Source of the DNA: Tepidanaerobacter syntrophicus
GTDB lineage: Bacteria > Bacillota > Thermosediminibacteria > Thermosediminibacterales > Tepidanaerobacteraceae
NCBI RefSeq assembly: GCF_001485475.2
Contig: NZ_DF977002.1
Location: 218,426 to 282,425, forward strand
DNA length: 64,000 nt
Direction: 5' to 3'
The position numbers were made by a program, and so were the translations under genes. A model generated the notes under the pieces. That model did no database searches. It had not been told where the DNA came from and saw only the letters and a program-made list of their open reading frames with translations. This document shows positions 52,182-63,000 of this stretch, one piece after another (within the stretch, counting starts at the first letter, position 1; each line of letters starts with the position of its first letter).

Positions 52182-53834
52182 CTACTTTACTAATAAGAAT
52201 TTGCCTTCAAAGTCATCTCGCAGCATATATATGCTGTCTCCTGCCTGCAGATCTTCAAAGCTTATAACCCTATCATCTTTAATCAGCAATGCTTTTTCAA
52301 TCCTTACTTTTACCGGCAGCGACTTAGGCATCCATTTTTCATTTCTACTGCTCCAGTCTTTTGCATCTGTCAGTGTAACACTGGCTCCAATAGCTCCATC
52401 ATTTTCGATTTTGTTTATTGTGCCGATGGTTACCCGCTGTCTGAGTAATGAATCCATATCCTTTTTTAATACTACAGCCGCTATTCTGTCGCCATCAGTA
52501 TAGGCGTAAGCATACCAAGATTTTCTGTCCGAAGAACTGCTTTCGCCTACCCCATAGTCCATGGCAAAAAATTCTTCCGGGGTTATTTTCTTCATTTTTT
52601 CCATGTCAAAGATGTATGTGTCATTGTCATAGTAAAGTTCTTTTTCATCGTCAAAGGATTCCCAATCATTGTGATTGAGTATAAAGAAATCTGAAAGTGT
52701 AACTTTATTTTCTAAAACACTTTCCAGTTTGCCTGAATAGAAATAATACTGACCGATATTCGAATTATTTATATCTTGATCGTAAATATATACGATGCTC
52801 GCCAATGCCTTTTCGCCTTTGCCATCGGCTACCACAAGAGCGTCTGTGCCGGGGGTCACCGAGTATCCGTCTACTATGCGTTGATTTTTTATAAAGATGG
52901 TACCCTCGTTAAAATCAATATTTCGCTTGTTCTTAAGTTCAAATGCCGATGCATACCAGTTGATTTCTTGTATTTTGTCACTAAATGTGGTCTCATATTG
53001 ACTTTTTATAACCATTTTTTCTGCCGTATCTTTTCCAAAAAAGTCCTTTGCCGCTATATAAATAGTTTTGCCTTGAAGATATTTAAGATTGTTGAAAGGT
53101 ATAGCCTTTCCCGCATAATACACCGGGAAATTTGTCAAGTAGTCTATACGCAATATATTTTTATATTCTTGCCAGCTTCCATTCTGGAAAATCTGGGCAT
53201 TTTTTAAAACCAGGGCGTCATCTACCATACTTGCAGCATCTAATTGTCCTTTGTATAAAGCTTTAATCTTAACTGAGTCTCCTTGAATTTTCATACGGCT
53301 AATAATATCAGAATCCTTTTCGTCAAAGTAAAGGCGGACCCAATCGCCCTCGTACAAAGTGCTTAAAGGCACGTTTACACTATTTTTTATGGCAATAGTG
53401 GCAGGTGTTGTATAATATGTCTCCTCTTTCCCACTTGTAAGCCTTAATATTATTTGGTCTCTGTCAATTTTTTTGATAATACCTGCGCGGACCTTTCCGC
53501 CCGGAGGAATATATCCGGGATTTTCAGTAGACCAACTTTCAAGATAGATAAGTGTATCTCTGTTATATTCTCCATATACTTCCATTCCAATTTTTAAATC
53601 ATTAAGATAGACGGGTATCTGATCTATGTTTAAAGCTGTGTCCGCTGTGACTTTAAACTGCTTTTGATTTCCGTTGTATTCTTCTACCTTAATCCAAGAT
53701 TCTTGGGTATTCATGTCTATTATATAGCCTTCAAGGCTCTGTGCTGCAAGGGCTGTTTTTTTATCTTGCAGAAAAGGCAGCAGCATCCCGCAAAGTATTG
53801 CAAAGATCAGTAAAACAGTTTTGAGTTTTTTCAC
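52182..53834 (-). CDS. Exported beta-barrel repeat protein of the surface operon
   Basis: A 550-residue protein starting at GTG 53834 (SD AAGGGGG, 9 nt). A signal peptide ends at TALAAQ. The mature part is a series of about six similar beta units (GYIIDMNTQESWIKVEE, AGIIKKIDRDQIILRL, GQLDAASMVDDALVLK, DKIQEINWYASAFELK, GKLESVLENKVTLSD, GTINKIENDGAIGASV), each about 70-90 residues. They resemble the repeats in the major S-layer protein. I recognise no catalytic motif. It lies 6 bp after the 2082-residue gene and 8 bp before the SLH gene. Confidence 0.8.
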   Translation of the reverse strand: MKKLKTVLLIFAILCGMLLPFLQDKKTALAAQSLEGYIIDMNTQESWIKVEEYNGNQKQFKVTADTALNIDQIPVYLNDLKIGMEVYGEYNRDTLIYLESWSTENPGYIPPGGKVRAGIIKKIDRDQIILRLTSGKEETYYTTPATIAIKNSVNVPLSTLYEGDWVRLYFDEKDSDIISRMKIQGDSVKIKALYKGQLDAASMVDDALVLKNAQIFQNGSWQEYKNILRIDYLTNFPVYYAGKAIPFNNLKYLQGKTIYIAAKDFFGKDTAEKMVIKSQYETTFSDKIQEINWYASAFELKNKRNIDFNEGTIFIKNQRIVDGYSVTPGTDALVVADGKGEKALASIVYIYDQDINNSNIGQYYFYSGKLESVLENKVTLSDFFILNHNDWESFDDEKELYYDNDTYIFDMEKMKKITPEEFFAMDYGVGESSSSDRKSWYAYAYTDGDRIAAVVLKKDMDSLLRQRVTIGTINKIENDGAIGASVTLTDAKDWSSRNEKWMPKSLPVKVRIEKALLIKDDRVISFEDLQAGDSIYMLRDDFEGKFLLVK

Positions 53835-53840
53835 CTGCCA

Positions 53841-56800
53841 TTACCCCCTTGTTCCAAAAACTGCGTATTTGCCCAGCCGGTTAATTGTTGTCTTAACCGA
53901 CACATCGGGACCGCTGTATCTTTCATAAATGCTCGTCCAATCTCCTTTAGCATCATCGTAGCGGTACAAGGCAATGTTAGTTATTTTTCTTAGATTAGCT
54001 TTAGCCCTGTCAAAATCAACGCCAAATTGCATTGAGTCGTTTAAATAATCTAAATCAAATGTGTCGCTTCCTACATAAAGCCCTGCTTTCATTAACAATT
54101 GGCCGGAAAGAAGGGTGCGATTTCCAAATCCTGTGCTTTCTGTGCCATAAGTTATTTCAAATCTTACTCCCGTATTGTCTTTGTCTTCATACTGCCGAAC
54201 TTTAGATGTATAGAAGGCTTTAGGATTGAATTTTAATGTAAAATCTTTCCCCAGAATAGTTATATCACCGGAGTTGGATTTTGATATTATCTCTACAGGC
54301 ATCGTAATCGTCACAGTATTTGCGCCTAGGAAATTGCTGTCCACAAGATTTACGGTAATGTCTTTTCTATAATCTTTGGTTCCTATAACTATGCGCACAG
54401 TATTGCCGATTTTTTCTGTGGTAGTTTCTTCCACAAGGCCTCCATCTTCATCTGAAGGCCCTACCCTGCCGCCTGTTCTTACGGTGTTGCTTTCGGCGGA
54501 GGGAGGCGAAGATCCGAAATCACCCAGGGCTTTTACTACAAATTTATACATGGTATAAGGCTCTAAATCGCTATAAACGAAGCTGGTAAGTTCAGTATTT
54601 CCAACAAAGTCTATATTATTGTCATCGACTACAGCATAAATTTCGTAGCCTTTGGCGCTTTCTACTGCTGACCAACTTATTTTAATATAGCGGTCATATA
54701 CAAGTTCTGCTGTTACATTCATAGGAGCGCTAAGTTCCGGCAGTCCATAAGTAAGCTGCTCGTAAATGTCAGTGGCGCCGCCGTCCGGATTTATTACTAA
54801 GACACCTTTACTGTCAAGTTTTGCCGGTGCGGTTATGACAGTTATTGTTTGAGAATCTATGACATTTACACCAGTGCCATCAATGCCGTTTTCCAATAGA
54901 TAGGGTATACCATCTACATAGACTATGGTGCCTGATGCGTCGCTTTCGCTATCAATTTTTTTAAGGCTTGGCGCAAATATTACTCGTGCTCCCGTCATAA
55001 AGCCCGTGCCCTTTATCTTTATCCTTTGGCCACCGTTTATCGAAATTCGTGTAATCTTAGTGGTTTCGGAAGGATCTGTAGGATCGACCACTGCAGATAT
55101 TTTGGGAGTGCTAAGATATGTAAACTTTCCTGATGGAGCTGAAAGTTCGCCATCCGGATTTTCTACTTTTACATCCACGGTGCCTGAAGCATGGGGTGGA
55201 GTCACTGCCAGTATGGTTTTATAGTCGATAACCTGTATATTATCCTCCGGAACCGGAGTTTCTCCAAAATAAACTTTTAAACCTTCGCGAAAGTCTTTGC
55301 CTTCAATTTTTACACTAGTGCCACCTGAGGAAGGCCCTTTATCTGGCGTTATTTTGGTTATTGCAGGAGAAGTTTCTCCTTTAACAAACATAATATAAAT
55401 GGGTTTTGGGCTTACTTTGTCTGATGCCGCCTGCCCGCCATCTTCGTTAATAACAACTAATCTGTGGAGCTTGCCTACAGCGCTTTCCGGAACTTGAGGC
55501 ATTGTAAATGTAAGTTTTGTAGGAAGGGTGTAAGTTATATCTTTTGGCTCTATCGTTGCCACGTCAGAGATTTGAATCTTGGCGTTTTCTCTAAAGTCGC
55601 CGCCGATAACGCTTACCGTATTTCCTCCCTTATATGTTAAATATAAGACTTTTATATCTCTGCCGTTTATATTCGCATCTTCGGGAGATTTTCCTTCTTT
55701 AGTTAGATTTACAATATACGGACTGCTGGCAGGATATTTATACATAAAAGTGCTCTGAGCAGTTCCACCATCAGGATTTATCAAGGTAACCTCTACCTGC
55801 CCGATAGTATAATATGCAGGCGTCGTTACAACAAGCTGGCCACTATTTAAGAATTCTACTTCTGGTGCATATCCCCGCTCCACAAACAATCTCCTGTCGG
55901 AAATTTCAAGGCGAATAAGCTCACTGTAAGGATAAGGGTTTGTTCCTTCTGCTTTTAATAGTCGTGTTGAAACAAACATGGCATTTCCGTCAAAGGGTAT
56001 GGGATTTAATGTTACAAACTCACGGCCGCCTTCTGAAAGCGTAAGGTATATTTTGCCATTGGCATATTCTACCCTAAGACCTCCTGCAAGGTTTACAGTG
56101 GTCCGCTGATTGTCTATCCTGCCTGAATTTTCTTCTTCTCTTGGAATATTGCGATTGGTGATATTCCCAAATCGAATTGCTGCCATCTGCTTTAAATTTA
56201 CTGCTCCATCTGCATCAACTATCCTCATATCGCTTTGCGCAAAGCCGGAGCCGAAAACCTCCACCCGGTCGCCGCCCTGTTTTTTACCTTCAGAGGGTAC
56301 TATCCGAGTTATGACAGGCTTCGTGGATGTATAGGTATATTTTACTTTGTTTGATATTCCGGAATCATTGTTTACTATATAAACATCTACTGTGCCGGCA
56401 GATGCTGCCGGAGTCTTAACTTTTAAATATCCGTCAGCAAATTCTACTATTTCGGCTGTCTGATTTCCAAAATATATTTTCGGCAAAACCGACAACACTA
56501 TTTTGTCAAAATTTTCTCCATAATAGTCTTTCAGGTTTTGAATAATGTCCTTGTTTTCGTCAAAAGAATTGCCAAGTCTTTCCTTTACCGCGGAAGGTCT
56601 GAAATCATCCCATATACCGTTGCCGTTTAAATCTTGATATATCTCATTTTCATCTTTGATTTGATTTCTGTTATCATCGTTGTAAGGTTCAAAATATCTA
56701 AAATCGCTGCCTGTTATTTCGACAATTTGCTTGCCGGCAGCACTGCCTTGAGACGGCACTACCCGAGTTATGCGAGGATAACTGGTGGGTACCATGTATG

Positions 56801-59800
56801 TAAAGCCATCTTCCTTGCCAGCGCTTGCACCGTCAGGATTTAACACTACTACGGGAACTGTTATGCGATCCGTCCCTTTTTCCTTTGATAAATCGCCGCT
56901 GAAGGGAGGCACTTTTACTGTTATGGTTTTTCCATCAACACTTACAATTGTATCTTCTTTTTTAACTTCTACACCGTTTATAAAAACCTTAGACTTATAT
57001 GTGCCGTCATCTTTAAAGTCTTCACCTATAATATCTACAGTATATCCTCCGTCAGTCGAACCTTTGTCAGGGACAATTTTAACGATTTTAGGTCTTGATT
57101 GGGGCTGAGTATAGTAATAAAAACCTTGGGTGCCTGTTCGGCTATCTCTTTTGGTATCCGGATTTAGTACTGTTAGGTCATAATAACCGTCACCTGCGGA
57201 AAGTTTCGGCACTTTAAATATAATTTTATTCTTGTCAATTACTTTTACGTTATTGCCAACTATAACACCGCTGTCATCGACTTTATATAAAGTCTGCATA
57301 TAGAGTTTGATGCTCGGGTTTTCTTTTATTAAAAGTGTAGTGACTTTTACATCTTTGCCGTTGATAATTTCATTTACTGTATCAATTTCAATTTTATAAT
57401 CGCTGCCTCCTTCTTTAGAGGCCATAAGTGCATAGTCATTAGAAGTATCATCATACTTTATACCTATTGTGTATGTATTTTTAACTCCGTCGGAAAGTAT
57501 GGCGTTTCCTTGAAAATCCTGCTTTAGTGTGTAAAACTTGTCTTGGGAATCTTTGAAAACTATACTGTGCCAGTAATCAGCAATTTTCAAATACTTTCTG
57601 CCATCAACTGTTTCACCGATGCTTAAAATTTCATCGTTTTCCGGTGATGCATAATATTGCAGTGTGATGCGCTTAGTTTCCGGATCAGTATTGTATTCAT
57701 TTATATCTTGATTTTGAAGAAGTATCCTTGTGCCTATCAATTTATATATTTCAGAAGTGGTTGTACCGGTAGATGTGGGATCAGGCGCAAGAAAATTATC
57801 TCCGGTAACTAAGACCAACGTGCCTGTGTTGCCTACCTTAGGAGCAAAATCAGTAATCTTCGGGTCTGTATATGTTTTGACATAATTAAACTCTTTTACC
57901 GCAATGCCGCCGCCGGGGTTTATAACCTGAAGCTGTGTAGTGCCTTCTCTGCCCGGCGGTGCTTTAAATGTTATGGTTTTGCCGTCTCCTTCTCGTCTTA
58001 TACTCGAAACTTCCTTTCCATCAATAAAAACCTTAACATCTTGTAGGAAATTACTTCCCTTTATAGTTACTGTTTCGCCGCCGCTTACGGTTACTACATC
58101 AGGAACTACGCTTTCAATAACAGGAGTTTTGTCATCCTTTGACAATATAAACTTCACCATTAGCGAACTTTCTGAAGAAAGACCGGGAACATCGGAATTT
58201 CTAACCGGATTTGTAACTACTACAGGAACATTTGTGTTTACATATTCTTCAGGAATTTTGGTGTCTTTCGGTATTGTCAAAAGAATCCTGGTGCCTGCTT
58301 CCTGGCCTGTTGAACCATCCATTATATTTCCGGCATCGTCCATTACATAAAGCTGAATATTGCTATTTTCGTTTTTATTAATTTTTACATCCCCAAAGCT
58401 TATAATTGGGTATACAGCTTTTATGGCACCATCTACTGTATATTTGTAGATTGCAAAATTCTTGCCATATATACCTATCATCAAATCTTGAGGAATTACA
58501 TATGTGCCATCGTTTTTCTTTGTTACGTGAATTTCGCCGGGCACTATGCTGTTTGCTTCAGGCTTTATCCTGCTGGGTATAAAAGTATAGCCTTTTGGAA
58601 GCTCTGCTCTTTCAGTAAAAAGGTATTCCTTTTCATTACTGCCTATGACAATTCTCGTAGTGGTTTCCACTACTACATCTTTTACTGGATTGCTCTCATT
58701 GGTATCAGCATTTATCTTTACCGCAAGCTTGTCTATATCTGGAGAAAAAGTGGAGCCTTCTTTAATGACATCTGCTTGAGGACCTATTATCACTTTTATT
58801 GTTTTTTCAACTGTTGTTACAGGTAAGTTTCGATAAGTTCCGACAGCTGCATTATCACTGCTTTTATATGTTAATTTCATAACGCCATCTGATAAAATGT
58901 CTATGTTCGGAAGGCAGTTTTCATCAATTTGTAAATCATCTATATTAAGGCTTCCCAGGTATCTTCCGGTAATGGTAGCTGTAGAGCCGGTATCAGGTCC
59001 TTTGTTGGGCTGTATAATATCGATTTTTGCACTTTTAGATCCTTGGATTACGGTAAATTTTTCCTTTTGATATATATACTCTCCGGAGACTGCCTGCATT
59101 GGATCTTTATAATCGGGAACCTGGTTTGTAAGGACCACCCAATACTCTCCCGGCGTAATATCAGGCACTTCAACGGTAAATACATATTTGCCGTCATCGG
59201 TTTGCTGGAGGGGGCTGGGGTTTTTCCCCTTGTTTGCGGTTGTATAAGGATCTGTGCCGTCTGTAGCTTTCAAGAAATATACATCATATTGGCGCAGCTG
59301 ACTTGCTTTAAAATATACTTTTCCGCCTTTTGCGCCTCTGTTAGGAAACATTTCAATGTCAGTAGATATATTCAAATCCTCCACCAGACGAAATTGGCCG
59401 TTATATGTGTGGTTTATGGTAATTTTGACTTTTTTTCCAGAATTCAAATCATTAAATTTTATAGGATCAGTATCGAATTTCCTGGTAATCTCTATGTCTT
59501 GAAGGCCTAATTCTCCTTCTTGAAATTCATTTATCTGCGCAGGATTTGTTTTAAAGCAATCATTAGGAATGGTATTAAAAAGAACGCCTGTTCCATACTT
59601 AACTGTTATTTCGGCGGTATCTGTGATTAAATCAAAATTTGTTCCTTTTATATACAATGTTCCCATATCTTTATTTACTTTTGGAGTGACATCAGTAATA
59701 GTAGGCATAGCGCCTTTGTCGCCAATGGGAATTGAGGCATTTCCCACTACTATAGATTTAATATTCTTTAGCTTTTCCCAGTCCTCAGGTTTTGTAAATT

Positions 59801-60089
59801 CGAAATAAAGTAACCCATATGTATTAATCTTAGGGCCTTTAAGCTGTTCAAATTTAGAGCCATATTCTATAAAAACAGGAGCTCCTTCCAGCTCACTTCC
59901 TTTGATTGATAAAGACATCCCTGTGGTAAGTCTGTTGCTGTCGTGCTCTTTCCCTATAACTATTTCACTTACTGCATAGGTATCTTTATCATATCCATAT
60001 GCCAATTCTGCGTTATGCGGCACAACCATAGAAAATAGTATTAAAATCGCAAGAAGCGCCGAAATTGCTGCTCTACCTTTCTTTATCAT
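53841..60089 (-). CDS. Giant IPT/TIG-repeat surface protein
   Basis: A 2082-residue exported protein (ATG 60089, SD AGGAGGGAG; signal peptide ends near HNAELAYG). About ten IPT/TIG Ig-like domains are recognisable by P-x-I-x-x-I-x-P, GG or SGG and G-x-x-F (for example PVIESVVPDVVTVSGGETV, PKITDFAPKVGNTGTLVL, PAITKITPDKGPSSGGTS), spread over about residues 110-1750. A fibronectin type III-like domain follows (about 1780-1860). A region near 1150 has DDNRNQIKDENEIYQDLNG and DLNGNGIWDD, like calcium-binding EF-hand or type 3 repeats. The C-terminal domain ends RLGKYAVFGTRG. There is no SLH, LPxTG or catalytic motif. It probably forms a long surface fibre or adhesin. Confidence 0.85.
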   Translation of the reverse strand: MIKKGRAAISALLAILILFSMVVPHNAELAYGYDKDTYAVSEIVIGKEHDSNRLTTGMSLSIKGSELEGAPVFIEYGSKFEQLKGPKINTYGLLYFEFTKPEDWEKLKNIKSIVVGNASIPIGDKGAMPTITDVTPKVNKDMGTLYIKGTNFDLITDTAEITVKYGTGVLFNTIPNDCFKTNPAQINEFQEGELGLQDIEITRKFDTDPIKFNDLNSGKKVKITINHTYNGQFRLVEDLNISTDIEMFPNRGAKGGKVYFKASQLRQYDVYFLKATDGTDPYTTANKGKNPSPLQQTDDGKYVFTVEVPDITPGEYWVVLTNQVPDYKDPMQAVSGEYIYQKEKFTVIQGSKSAKIDIIQPNKGPDTGSTATITGRYLGSLNIDDLQIDENCLPNIDILSDGVMKLTYKSSDNAAVGTYRNLPVTTVEKTIKVIIGPQADVIKEGSTFSPDIDKLAVKINADTNESNPVKDVVVETTTRIVIGSNEKEYLFTERAELPKGYTFIPSRIKPEANSIVPGEIHVTKKNDGTYVIPQDLMIGIYGKNFAIYKYTVDGAIKAVYPIISFGDVKINKNENSNIQLYVMDDAGNIMDGSTGQEAGTRILLTIPKDTKIPEEYVNTNVPVVVTNPVRNSDVPGLSSESSLMVKFILSKDDKTPVIESVVPDVVTVSGGETVTIKGSNFLQDVKVFIDGKEVSSIRREGDGKTITFKAPPGREGTTQLQVINPGGGIAVKEFNYVKTYTDPKITDFAPKVGNTGTLVLVTGDNFLAPDPTSTGTTTSEIYKLIGTRILLQNQDINEYNTDPETKRITLQYYASPENDEILSIGETVDGRKYLKIADYWHSIVFKDSQDKFYTLKQDFQGNAILSDGVKNTYTIGIKYDDTSNDYALMASKEGGSDYKIEIDTVNEIINGKDVKVTTLLIKENPSIKLYMQTLYKVDDSGVIVGNNVKVIDKNKIIFKVPKLSAGDGYYDLTVLNPDTKRDSRTGTQGFYYYTQPQSRPKIVKIVPDKGSTDGGYTVDIIGEDFKDDGTYKSKVFINGVEVKKEDTIVSVDGKTITVKVPPFSGDLSKEKGTDRITVPVVVLNPDGASAGKEDGFTYMVPTSYPRITRVVPSQGSAAGKQIVEITGSDFRYFEPYNDDNRNQIKDENEIYQDLNGNGIWDDFRPSAVKERLGNSFDENKDIIQNLKDYYGENFDKIVLSVLPKIYFGNQTAEIVEFADGYLKVKTPAASAGTVDVYIVNNDSGISNKVKYTYTSTKPVITRIVPSEGKKQGGDRVEVFGSGFAQSDMRIVDADGAVNLKQMAAIRFGNITNRNIPREEENSGRIDNQRTTVNLAGGLRVEYANGKIYLTLSEGGREFVTLNPIPFDGNAMFVSTRLLKAEGTNPYPYSELIRLEISDRRLFVERGYAPEVEFLNSGQLVVTTPAYYTIGQVEVTLINPDGGTAQSTFMYKYPASSPYIVNLTKEGKSPEDANINGRDIKVLYLTYKGGNTVSVIGGDFRENAKIQISDVATIEPKDITYTLPTKLTFTMPQVPESAVGKLHRLVVINEDGGQAASDKVSPKPIYIMFVKGETSPAITKITPDKGPSSGGTSVKIEGKDFREGLKVYFGETPVPEDNIQVIDYKTILAVTPPHASGTVDVKVENPDGELSAPSGKFTYLSTPKISAVVDPTDPSETTKITRISINGGQRIKIKGTGFMTGARVIFAPSLKKIDSESDASGTIVYVDGIPYLLENGIDGTGVNVIDSQTITVITAPAKLDSKGVLVINPDGGATDIYEQLTYGLPELSAPMNVTAELVYDRYIKISWSAVESAKGYEIYAVVDDNNIDFVGNTELTSFVYSDLEPYTMYKFVVKALGDFGSSPPSAESNTVRTGGRVGPSDEDGGLVEETTTEKIGNTVRIVIGTKDYRKDITVNLVDSNFLGANTVTITMPVEIISKSNSGDITILGKDFTLKFNPKAFYTSKVRQYEDKDNTGVRFEITYGTESTGFGNRTLLSGQLLMKAGLYVGSDTFDLDYLNDSMQFGVDFDRAKANLRKITNIALYRYDDAKGDWTSIYERYSGPDVSVKTTINRLGKYAVFGTRG

Positions 60090-60099
60090 CTTCTCCCTC

Positions 60100-63000
60100 C
60101 TAATCCTCCACTACTACGAATATACCCGGGTCTGTTTCCTCAACAGTTACTGTTTTGCTGAAGATGTCTATTGAAAAATCTTCTTCAAAAAACTCCAGCA
60201 TAGCCGGATCATATCTTATCACTTTAAGGTTTTCCCCATCACTTTCTTTAAACGGAATTACAACTTTAAATCTGGTAAAATCGAGATTTTCACATGATAC
60301 TTGAATAAATTCTGATTTTATTTTTTGGCCTGCAAGTTTTTGCTTTAAATTTCTTGCAGCTAAAGGATCTGTTCGGCCAAGGACGGCACACGCCTTCTTA
60401 TCCCTTGAATAATCATCAATTCCTACATTATAAAAGATTATGTCCGCCCATTTTGAAAAAGTCTTCAAGGTGGATATCCTGTCATTTCTTCTGCCGTCAA
60501 AACATATTTTTCTAATAAGACTATCAGCCCCCATAATATCATCTAAATCAATTTCCACAAGGCGCCTGTCGGTATAATTTCTATTTAGAACCAAGGTATC
60601 TTCACTGCGCAAAAGGTCTCCCATTGCTTTGCCAAACTTTGTATCATCTATTATTTTATAATCTTCATTAGGGACATAGTCTCCTTCTTTTACCACACTT
60701 AGCGCACCAAATACCTCGGTTTTATGATCTTTATCATTTTGTACTAAAATGGAGTAAATGCCCGGATCTAGGCGGTCGCTGCCTGCAGGCAGGTATACTT
60801 TTAGAATGGTTTTGCCATCATCGTCGGTAGATATTTTAACCCTTCTTGAGGGAATGTTGTTAAAATAGACTTTTACGCTACCTTCATAGAGAAAATCTCC
60901 ATAAAGAATTATAGGCACATCTTCATCATAATTTTCCACAACACTTCCGGTTTTATTTAAGGTAATTACAGGGGTTGCCATCGTGGTAAACGTCCAGCTA
61001 ACTTTCTCGTTTCGCTCAGTATCTTCCTCTGCTCCGGCAAAATAGACTATTCCTTCATTTATCATAACTGAATAAACCGTCTGAGACATCAGCGGCTTTA
61101 CAGGCACAAATAAGTAAGCCCTATTGGCTGTCCTGTCTTTTATAAAAATATAATTTGCGATGTAGGCATCTCGCTTAGCAATATCCTCCAGATTTTGTAT
61201 ATAATTGAGAAATTCTTGATCTATCATGGATACTTCATTTTGCCCTTCGGAAAATACCGTAGACGTTTGAAGCAGGCTAAGGCCTTTCTCTTTATCAAAT
61301 TGCAGCCTGTCATTTTCATCTTCAAAGGTTATTTTCAAAAAGTAGCGGGTTGTGCCGTCGATAGTTTTGGGATTTAACATCTTTTCATTTGACCATGTGC
61401 CGCCTGCCGGTTCTGTTGCAATTACTTGAGGTTTTCCGGCAGACAAGACTTTTACTGTCGTATTAGGATTCGACACTGAGCGTCCGTCATTAAAAAATAT
61501 CTCGATCGAATACTCGCCACTGCCGCCCTTATAAATACTATCGATTACATTTGGATCTTCTACTTTTACATTTAATTCGGTGATGCTGCTAAATTCTATA
61601 TATTTTTTATCTATTGTCTCGGAAATCATTCCGGCATTTTTGCCGCTTATCATTTTAAGTTTTATATACTCTATATCTTCATTAAAGTTATATCCCTTGA
61701 TAATAAAAGATGCTGTTCCTTTATAAATATCTGAAAGCCGGAAGGTGTCAGGTTCCGTTTTGTAAATCCCAATATCCCCGTTTCGTTTTCCACCTACTGT
61801 AAATTTCATATCAAAGCGAGGTAAAAATGTGCCGCTTCGGTCTTGTAATACATCCTTTGATATACTAAGTATGTAATATTTGCCCCAATCTAGGCTATTT
61901 TCCGGATAAATAACCAATTTTGTCTTTTGCTTGTCGCCCTCATTATAATATTCGAAGCGAACTTTAGAAATCTTTACTGCAGTTTCCGGTGCGTATCCTT
62001 CTACAAGTGTAATCCTTTTAAGAAAAGATATTTCACCGGCGCGGGGCAGCACACGGCCCTCAATATAAAAAACAAAAGGGTTTTCCGGACCATAAGCCCA
62101 GGTGCCGTTTACGGTGCACACCTTTCCTCCTGTTAAAGGGTCATCTTTAATGGTATCAGGTACCATGTCTTGAATACCGTACCAGCTTAAAGGAGTCTTT
62201 TCTGTTTTTGGTATCGTCCAAAAATAAAAATCCACATCATTTTCTAGGGCATAACCGTTCATATCTTCTATAAATTCTTTTTTAATAATGAGGTGATATT
62301 GAGTAAGATTTAGATACGGCAGAGCAGGTGTTACTTTTACAGTATTTCCATTTACTATCTCAATATCTTTAACTGCTGTCTCTTGCTGGTATTCTTCACT
62401 TTTCAGTTGGGATTCCGTGATTTCAGGATTAAATTCAAATACTTTGTCATACAAATTACCGGAATCGTCATAATCGGTTTCTAGGGGTTTGGGTATGCGG
62501 TAGAGTTTAGTATTTTCTAAAAGTCGCTCTTTATCGGTGTTTTTCGCCCATTTAATATTTCTGTCAAAACGAATATATACCGAACCGTCGGCAGAAAGGC
62601 CCGTTCCTGATATTGAAGTGATATCATCACTGCCTGATACATCTGAAGAATAGCCGAGAATTTTAGGACTTTGGCCTGCGCTTCTTGTAATAAAATTTAC
62701 AATTATATCCCGGTTTGTAATCTCATAGTCTTTAAGTTTTACAGCACCTTCTAAAACCGCAAAACGATAAAGGGTGTTTCTCATTAATGGAGGTTTCCCG
62801 ATTCTTCCCACATCAAAGCACAAAGTTTTTTCGTCTTCCGAAAGATATATCTCCTCTTCATCTACGGGATAGGAATCATCACCGGTTTTAAGTATAATTT
62901 TTGATTTGTCTAGTATTTCTATGGGGTATTTAAAAGTTATCTTTATAGTTGGCTTAACCTCAACCTGTGTTTGATTGTTTAAAGGGTAAGTATTTTCAAT

